This document shows positions 59,649 to 64,000 of a stretch of DNA of 64,000 nucleotides, piece after piece. Under the pieces are notes generated by a model. It had not been told where the DNA came from. It made no database searches and worked only from the letters and a program-made list of their open reading frames with translations. This stretch comes from Amycolatopsis nalaikhensis (lineage in GTDB: Bacteria > Actinomycetota > Actinomycetes > Mycobacteriales > Pseudonocardiaceae). Position 1 is the stretch's first letter; each line of letters starts with the position of its first letter. The translations under genes and the position numbers were made by a program. The stretch spans positions 8,129,501-8,193,500 of the forward strand of contig NZ_CP127173.1 in NCBI RefSeq assembly GCF_030264295.1. The letters run 5' to 3'.

Positions 59649-59714
59649 CCCTCAAGTGTGCACTTCCGGCATGACCCCGGCATGAGCGGACGATGGCCAG
59701 CTAGGGTCTCCCGG

Positions 59715-60086
59715 GTGAGGGAAGCCGCCGAACTGACCCAGCTCGAACCCGCCCCCGCCCGCCGCGGCGCCCCGAAGCACTGCGGCTGGTGCGGCCGCCG
59801 CCTGCCCGAAGCCGGCAACGTCGGCCGACGACGCCGCTACTGCGGCCAATCCTGCCGCCAGCGCGCCTACGAACGCCGCACCGCCCTGCAGCGAAGCGGA
59901 TTGCCCGAAGACGCCGTCGTGCTCTCCGACACCGAAATCGCCGCCCTCCAAGACCGCCTGTTCCAGCTGCGCTGCGCGGCCGAAGACATCGTCACCGCCG
60001 TCGACGACGACGCCGACCCCCGCGAACTCCGCACACTGGCCGAAGAAATCGCCCGCGCCGCCAAAGACCTCGAACAGCTCCGCTGA
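59715..60086 (+). CDS. Small zinc-finger protein of unknown function
   Basis: A 123-residue protein. CGWCGRRLPEAGNVGRRRRY followed by CGQSCRQRAYERR forms a CxxC...CxxxC treble-clef-like zinc site (residues ~23-55). The helical acidic tail (LSDTEIAALQDRLFQLRCAAEDIVTAV) may be a coiled coil. GTG 59715 was chosen; the upstream frame is antisense to GDPD. A DNA- or protein-binding role is possible. Similar short CxxC proteins are common in actinomycetes but uncharacterised. Confidence 0.72.
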   Translation: MREAAELTQLEPAPARRGAPKHCGWCGRRLPEAGNVGRRRRYCGQSCRQRAYERRTALQRSGLPEDAVVLSDTEIAALQDRLFQLRCAAEDIVTAVDDDADPRELRTLAEEIARAAKDLEQLR

Positions 60087-60112
60087 CCACCCGCACGGGG
60101 GAGCCCACCGAC

Positions 60113-60158
60113 GTCGTGAGTGGCAATTAGGGTTAGAACCCCAAACGCCACTCACGAC
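60113..60158. terminator. GTGAGTG-type hairpin between convergent genes
   Basis: GTCGTGAGTGGC (60113-60124) pairs with GCCACTCACGAC (60147-60158). The loop contains GGTTAGAACC. Sequence and position resemble the hairpin at 58805-58862. Confidence 0.65.
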
Positions 60159-60173
60159 CGCGCGCGCACGGAC

Positions 60174-61136
60174 TCAGCCCAAACCGTCCAACGCCCGGTA
60201 CGTCCGGTTGCTCGCCGCTGCCGCACGCTGCTCCCGGCCCGTCGCCTCGATGTAGTTCTGGCTCGTCGCCAAGCTCGCGTGCCCCAGCAACGCCATGATC
60301 TCCGACGCCGTCGCCCCGTCCTCCGCCAACCGCGTCGCGAACGTGTGCCGCAACGCGTGCAGATTCGCCCCCGCCGGCACCCGGTCGTGCAACCCCGCAC
60401 CCCGGTAACACGACTTCACCAGGTACTCCAGCGCACCCCGCCCGATCGGCTCACCCGAGCGGTCCAGCAGCAACGGCGAACCAGGGGAGAACCGCATCCC
60501 CGGGAACCGCGCCCGGCACGACTCCCGGTACCGCTCGATCAGCTCCGCCAGCACCGGCTGCACCGGGATCGACCGGTCCCGGCTGCCCTTGCCCCGCACG
60601 TGCAACCGCGGCTCACCCGCGCGCCCCACCAGCGACCGCGACGTCAGCGCCCGCATCTCCGCCGCCCGCAACCCCGCCACCAGTCCCAGCGCGATCACCA
60701 GCACGTCCCGCTCCGGCCACGGGTCCCGCGCACGCCGCGAACCCGCGGCCGCCGCCGAGAGCAGCTGCTCCGGGGTTTCCTCACCCCGCAACGGTTTCGG
60801 CGTCAACGCCGGCGTCCGCGGCCGCGCCACCGCACCCATCGGGTTCCCGGCCAGCAGCCCGTCGGCCACGCAGAACGTCAGGAACTGGTTCCACGTCGAC
60901 CACGCCCGCAGCACCGAGCTCTTCGCGTGCCCGTCCGCGAACACCCCGAACGCCGACCGGAGCGCCGGACCGGTCAGATCGGCCACCTCCAGGTCTTCGG
61001 CGTCCCGGCCCAGCTCCGAAGCCAGGAGAGTGGTGATCCCGGCGAGGTCCCGGCGGTAGGCGTCGGTGGTGTGCGGGGAGTCCTTGCGGGGACGGCGGGC
61101 GGCGAAGAAGGCTTGCTGCGCCTCGGAAACCTTCAT
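60174..61136 (-). CDS. Tyrosine recombinase/integrase (Xer-like)
   Basis: A 320-residue tyrosine recombinase. An N-terminal SAM-like core-binding domain (residues ~1-95, YRRDLAGITTLL, WSTWNQFLTFC) is followed by the catalytic domain with all signature residues: Arg in AGLRAAEMRAL, Lys in VRGKGSRDR, HALRHTFATR (HxxR), LGHAS, and the nucleophile Tyr in SQNYIEA. It cuts and rejoins DNA at specific sites. ATG 61136 (MKVSEAQQAFF) fits family starts but has no ribosome binding site; ATG 61202 or 61211, inside the upstream palindrome, is possible. No phage or element genes are nearby. Confidence 0.85.
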   Translation of the reverse strand: MKVSEAQQAFFAARRPRKDSPHTTDAYRRDLAGITTLLASELGRDAEDLEVADLTGPALRSAFGVFADGHAKSSVLRAWSTWNQFLTFCVADGLLAGNPMGAVARPRTPALTPKPLRGEETPEQLLSAAAAGSRRARDPWPERDVLVIALGLVAGLRAAEMRALTSRSLVGRAGEPRLHVRGKGSRDRSIPVQPVLAELIERYRESCRARFPGMRFSPGSPLLLDRSGEPIGRGALEYLVKSCYRGAGLHDRVPAGANLHALRHTFATRLAEDGATASEIMALLGHASLATSQNYIEATGREQRAAAASNRTYRALDGLG

Positions 61137-61188
61137 GTGGATCTTGTACCGCACGGCACCGACAGTTTCCGTGGCCGGGTTCGGACCT

Positions 61189-61226
61189 GACGTTTCATGC
61201 ATAATTGCCATTATGCATGAAACGTC
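61189..61226. repeat. Perfect 16-bp inverted repeat, dif-like, upstream of the recombinase
   Basis: GACGTTTCATGCATAA, six bases TTGCCA, then the exact reverse complement. The CATAA-N6-TTATG core is the layout of Xer recombination sites. AT-rich in a GC-rich genome. It lies 53-90 bases before the chosen recombinase start, so it may be the enzyme's recombination site, its operator, or both. Confidence 0.75.
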
Positions 61227-61670
61227 GGGATGGCCGGGAATCCGCTCCCGGGGGATCCGAGGTCTCGCCTGAGGCAGTTTCGGGGCCTCAGACGCCTCCT
61301 GTGCGCACACAACAGGGAATCGCACGCGTGTTCGACTGGCGGCAGGCGAGATCGTCGAGGGTCCGGGCTGGGACCAGGTGGCTCACGAGAGTCGACCTCG
61401 GCGCCCATCGAAGCTCTCTGCGACACCCGCGAACTCAACCTAGTTTCGTCACCGTGACGTTTTGAGGTCGAGTGGCAGGACGTTGGATCCGCAGCTCCAG
61501 GGGACATTCTCTCGGTCCTGCAGGCTCGGCCGGTAGCCAGCTCAAACCGTCGGAACGAGGACTCGCGTCTCAGGCCCGGCGCCAAACCCGAGGAGAAGCC
61601 GTTCTGACGAACTCGCTCGCGTCCCGGCCTTCTTCCGCCCCTCTCGGCACTTCGGCGCAGCTGGTCACCA
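61227..61670. other. Gene-free intergenic stretch between two dif-like sites
   Basis: About 445 bases with lower GC than the neighbouring genes. Short open frames exist on both strands, but none has a ribosome binding site with the expected codon bias or a recognisable protein. A weak TGAGGC/GCCTCA pair lies near 61270-61295. Nothing else is seen. Confidence 0.6.
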
Positions 61671-61698
61671 AGTGCCGATAATGTACATTATGTCAAGT
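61671..61698 (+). other. dif: Chromosomal dif site (XerCD recombination)
   Basis: Left arm AGTGCCGATAA, centre TGTACA, right arm TTATGTCAAGT. Aligned from memory with the 28-bp E. coli dif, 22 of 28 bases agree, including nearly the whole core. It lies in an intergenic region 5 bases from the end of the SRPBCC gene. dif is where XerC and XerD resolve chromosome dimers, and it marks the replication terminus in circular chromosomes. Confidence 0.78.
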
Positions 61699-61702
61699 AA
61701 CG

Positions 61703-62143
61703 TCAGTGCCAGTCGCTGATCTGCACGTCCCGCGGGCTCGGGGCTCCTTCCCCGGTCTCCACGAGCTGCTTGAGGCTCAGCAGGTAGCTCGCCCACTTCG
61801 TGCTGCAGTGGTGCATGAACTCGCCCGCCTCGCGCCAGCCTTCGTGCTTGAACAGGACGATCGTGTAGTCGTCGCGCTGTTCGAGGTCCCAGCGGATCGT
61901 CGTGCCGAGCCACTCCGGTGGGCCGTCGACCACTTCCCAGTGGACGAGCTTGCCCGGGACGGTCTCGAGGACCTTCATGTCGAAGCCACCCGGGATGAAG
62001 CGGAAGGCGATGACGCCGCCGGGTTCGGTGTCCCCCACGGTTTTCTCGGTCCACCAGCCCGACAGGCCGTCGAGGGTGGTGAGTGCTTCGTAGACCTTCT
62101 CGGGTGTGGCGTCGTGGATGCCGATGCGGTGCAGGATGTCCAT
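61703..62143 (-). CDS. SRPBCC-domain protein (AHSA1-like)
   Basis: A 146-residue START/AHSA1-like lipid- or ligand-binding fold: MDILHRIGIHDATPEKVYEAL, LSGWWTEKTVGDTEPGG and KWASYLLSLKQLVETG are typical. It is the last gene of a minus-strand trio with an ArsR regulator and another SRPBCC protein, an arrangement common in actinomycetes. ATG 62143 lies 3 bases from the ArsR stop. Function not established. Confidence 0.88.
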   Translation of the reverse strand: MDILHRIGIHDATPEKVYEALTTLDGLSGWWTEKTVGDTEPGGVIAFRFIPGGFDMKVLETVPGKLVHWEVVDGPPEWLGTTIRWDLEQRDDYTIVLFKHEGWREAGEFMHHCSTKWASYLLSLKQLVETGEGAPSPRDVQISDWH

Positions 62144-62146
62144 GGT

Positions 62147-62479
62147 TCAGCGGTTCCTTTCGATGGTTTCGGCGATGCGCTTGATGCGGCGGAGCCGGGC
62201 GTCCCAGGTGTTGCCGACTTCGGCGAGCTGGGCGACGGCGCGGGCGAGCTGGGTTTCGTCGACGCGGTACTGCTTTTCGCGGCCCGCGGCGGCGGCGTGC
62301 ACGAGGCCGGCGCGGTCGAGGACGGCGAGGTGCTTGGCCACGGCCTGGCGGGTGACGGGCAGGTGTTCGCTCAGGCTGGTGGCGGTCGCGGTGCCGTCGG
62401 CGAGCAGGAGGTCGAGCAGGCGGCGGCGGGTGGGGTCGCCGATGGCCGACCAGAGGTCGTCGTCCACGGCGGTGCTCAT
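62147..62479 (-). CDS. ArsR-family transcriptional regulator
   Basis: A 110-residue winged-helix repressor (WSAIGDPTRRRLLDLLLADG, ATSLSEHLPVTRQAVAKHLAVLDRAGLV, then a basic wing AAAGREKQYRV). No metal-binding cysteines, so it is not a metal sensor. ATG 62479 overlaps the end of the upstream SRPBCC gene (ATGA) in its intact frame. It probably regulates this small operon. Confidence 0.9.
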   Translation of the reverse strand: MSTAVDDDLWSAIGDPTRRRLLDLLLADGTATATSLSEHLPVTRQAVAKHLAVLDRAGLVHAAAAGREKQYRVDETQLARAVAQLAEVGNTWDARLRRIKRIAETIERNR

Positions 62480-62920
62480 GCCTTGCTGCCGACTTTGGTC
62501 GCGTAGCCGGGCAGGCGCGGCAGGAAGTGGTCCCAGCCGCTGACGTGGTCGGCGTACTCGGCGGCGATCTTGGCTTCGTCCCAGCCGCGTTCGCGGAAGC
62601 CGGTTTCGGTCATCCGGAGGCGGGTGCCGGTGGCGGTGGGTTCGAGTTCGAAGACGACGAGGAACGAGTTGCCGGGTGCGGCGGTCTCCCCCGCTTCGTG
62701 GGTCCAGCGGAAGGAGAAGTGTTTCGGGGACGGCGTCGACGACGGTGAACTGGACCCAGTGGCCGCCGAAGCCGATGCGGCCGGCTCCCCCGGGTTCGAC
62801 GGGGTATTCGGCCTCGTCGGGCCACCATTCGCGGAGGTGCTGGGGGCTGCTGACGACGTCGAAGACGACGTCGGGGGTGGCGTCGATGTGGATTTCGCGT
62901 TCGATGGTGCCGTGTTCCAT
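62476..62920 (-). pseudogene. SRPBCC-domain protein with a one-base frameshift
   Basis: ATG 62920 (AAGGAG upstream) starts MEHGTIEREIHIDATPDVVF, an AHSA1-like protein. At about residue 65 the frame breaks: a run of four G on the plus strand at 62726-62729 should have three. In the shifted frame the family sequence resumes (HFSFRWTHEAG, NSFLVVFELEPT, GWDEAKIAAEYADHVSGWDHFLP) and stops at 62476, overlapping arsR. As written the first frame runs on into arsR. A homopolymer sequencing error is likely; otherwise a recent pseudogene. Confidence 0.75.
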
Positions 62921-62952
62921 GCCGGGCTCCTTGTGCAACGTTTGGTTGCGTG

Positions 62953-63468
62953 TCACGTTAGCGGCTCCGGCGGGCGAGTGCAACCATCGGTTGCGTGAAG
63001 GTCCTTCTGGACCCAGGCGACGTCGTGCCAGGCACCGAGTTTCCAGCCGACGCGTCGGTAGACGCCCGCCGGTTCGAAGCCGAGCGCGCGGTGGAGGCCG
63101 GCGCTGGCGTCGTTGGGCAGGGTCATGCCCGCGAAGGCGCGGTGGAACCCGCGTTCGCGCAGCCGCTCGAACAACGTCTCGTAGAGCGCGCGCCCGGCAC
63201 CGGTGCGCCGACGGCCGCGTTCGAGGTAGATGCTGGTCTCGCAGGACCACTGGTAGGCGGCGCGCGGGGCGAACGGGGTGGCGTAGGCGTATCCGGCGAT
63301 GTGCCCGTCTTCGTCGAGGACGTACCAGGCGTGGGCGTGGGTGATGCGGCGGGCCATTTCTTCGGGGCCGGGTGGCTCGGTTTCGAAGGAGATGGCGGTG
63401 TCGGTGACGTAGGGGGCGTAAAGGGCGGCGCAGGCGGCGGCGTCCCGGGTGGTGGCGGCTCGAATCAT
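62953..63468 (-). CDS. GNAT acetyltransferase of the phosphinothricin-acetyltransferase type
   Basis: A 171-residue GNAT: MIRAATTRDAAACAALYAPYV, ISFETEPPGPEEMARRI, WSCETSIYLERGRRRTGAGRALYETL (acetyl-CoA loop) and the closing ALGFEPAGVYRRVGWKLGAWHDV. This layout is that of Pat/Bar-like and methionine sulfoximine N-acetyltransferases. True resistance activity cannot be inferred. Divergent from an XRE-cupin regulator, 42 bases apart. Confidence 0.88.
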   Translation of the reverse strand: MIRAATTRDAAACAALYAPYVTDTAISFETEPPGPEEMARRITHAHAWYVLDEDGHIAGYAYATPFAPRAAYQWSCETSIYLERGRRRTGAGRALYETLFERLRERGFHRAFAGMTLPNDASAGLHRALGFEPAGVYRRVGWKLGAWHDVAWVQKDLHATDGCTRPPEPLT

Positions 63469-63510
63469 GGCTCAGATGGTAGCCAGACTGAGTCGTATAG
63501 TATCCCGGTT

Positions 63511-64000
63511 ATGACTGATCCCCTGACTGCCCGCCTGGCCGCCACCGTGCACGCGGCCCGGACGTCGCGCGGCCTGTCCGCGGTAGCGCTGGCCGAACAG
63601 TCCGGGGTTTCGCGGGCGATGATCGGCAAGATCGAGCGGGGTGACGTGCAGCCGACGGCTGCGTTGCTGGCGAGGCTGTCGGCCGCGCTGGGCATGACGT
63701 TGTCGGAGCTGATCGCGCGGGCCGAGGGTGACGAGCGGCGGCTGGTGCGCGCGGCGGAGCAGCCGGTGTGGGTGGACCCGGAGACGGGCTACCGGCGGCG
63801 GGCGGTCTCCCCCGCCGGCGGGCGTCCGCTGGAGCTGGTGGAGGTCGAGTTGCCGCCGGGCGCGGAGGTTCCGCTGGCGGCGGGCACGTACACGTTCCTG
63901 CACCAGCAGATCTGGGTGCTGGACGGGCAGTTGCGGTTCCACGAGGGCACCGAGGTGCACGAGCTGGCCGCCGGGGACTGCCTGCAGCTGGGTCCGGCGG
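63511..64000 (+). CDS. XRE-family regulator with cupin domain (3' truncated by window edge)
   Basis: The first 163 residues are present. An N-terminal HTH_XRE (LAATVHAARTSRGLSAVALA, EQSGVSRAMIGKIERGDVQP, LARLSAALGMTLSELI) is followed by the start of a C-terminal cupin (ELPPGAEVPLAAG, WVLDGQLRFHEGTEVHELAAGD). Such regulators sense small ligands through the cupin barrel. It probably controls the divergent GNAT gene; the 42-bp spacer holds TATAGTAT, a possible -10. Confidence 0.88.
   Translation, partial: MTDPLTARLAATVHAARTSRGLSAVALAEQSGVSRAMIGKIERGDVQPTAALLARLSAALGMTLSELIARAEGDERRLVRAAEQPVWVDPETGYRRRAVSPAGGRPLELVEVELPPGAEVPLAAGTYTFLHQQIWVLDGQLRFHEGTEVHELAAGDCLQLGPA

Noticed and set aside
60174..61226. 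Integrated phage or integrative element at the recombinase
   Set aside because: No excisionase, replication, transfer or phage genes and no tRNA target nearby; neighbours are ordinary chromosomal genes.
61472..61681. A 69-codon frame between the two dif-like sites
   Set aside because: No ribosome binding site, mixed composition, and it runs into the dif site; not supported as a gene.

Overview
The window is about 64 kb of very GC-rich DNA with strong third-position GC bias, frequent GTG starts and dense overlapping operons. This fits a filamentous actinomycete. Gene content (RbpA, MbtH, Rpf-like transglycosylase, polyprenol-phosphate mannose synthase, LAL-type regulators) and intergenic hairpins of the TGAATGA-GTCATTCA type suggest a Pseudonocardiaceae member such as Amycolatopsis; the genus is an inference.

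Layout. (1) 1-8 kb: the 3' end of a secreted chitinase, an AhpD-like protein, then a catabolic island. In it an IclR regulator and a minus-strand operon (CoA-transferase, citryl-CoA-lyase-like protein, hydroxyquinol-type intradiol dioxygenase, zinc-less MDR reductase) are divergent from an amidohydrolase. Both transcription units carry the same GTCCG-N5-CGGAC palindrome just upstream of their start codons. (2) 8-24.5 kb: membrane and stress-type genes with two large LAL-LuxR regulators. These include a GH15 hydrolase, MFS exporter, K+ channel, SHOCT protein, DUF2252, DUF1269 and an AI-2E-type permease. Five of the intergenic regions share a 21-bp palindrome (CTCACCC...GGGTGAG), which looks like the operator of one regulon. 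(3) 24.6-45.7 kb: an unassigned biosynthetic gene cluster. Four minus-strand genes (MbtH, ketopantoate-reductase-like, ACP, NRPS C-A-T with a dead AT/ACP tail) are divergent from a tightly coupled 15-gene plus-strand operon: TDO-superfamily heme enzyme, GNAT, ATP-grasp, thioesterase, SDR, NRPS with a threonine-code A domain, PCP, MFS exporter, two ketosynthases plus a Cys-less KS-like protein, adenylate ligase, second thioesterase, 2OG-Fe(II) oxygenase, ornithine-cyclodeaminase-like enzyme. (4) 45.7-60.1 kb: mostly housekeeping genes, namely KamA, an amidohydrolase, Lnt and Ppm1, a methyltransferase, a PIG-L deacetylase, DeoR/NUDIX, RbpA behind a sigma-R-type promoter, thymidine kinase, a UMF1 permease, an Rpf-like protein and GDPD. 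(5) 60.1-64 kb: a tyrosine recombinase, a perfect dif-like palindrome, a second site that closely matches the classical dif sequence, then small ArsR/SRPBCC, GNAT and XRE-cupin genes. The dif match suggests the window spans the replication terminus.

Three genes (the membrane protein at 8.4-10.2 kb, RbpA, an SRPBCC protein) are each broken by one inserted or missing base while the rest of the reading frame is intact. Sequencing indels are as likely as real mutations. No tRNA, rRNA, CRISPR array or insertion sequence was recognised.
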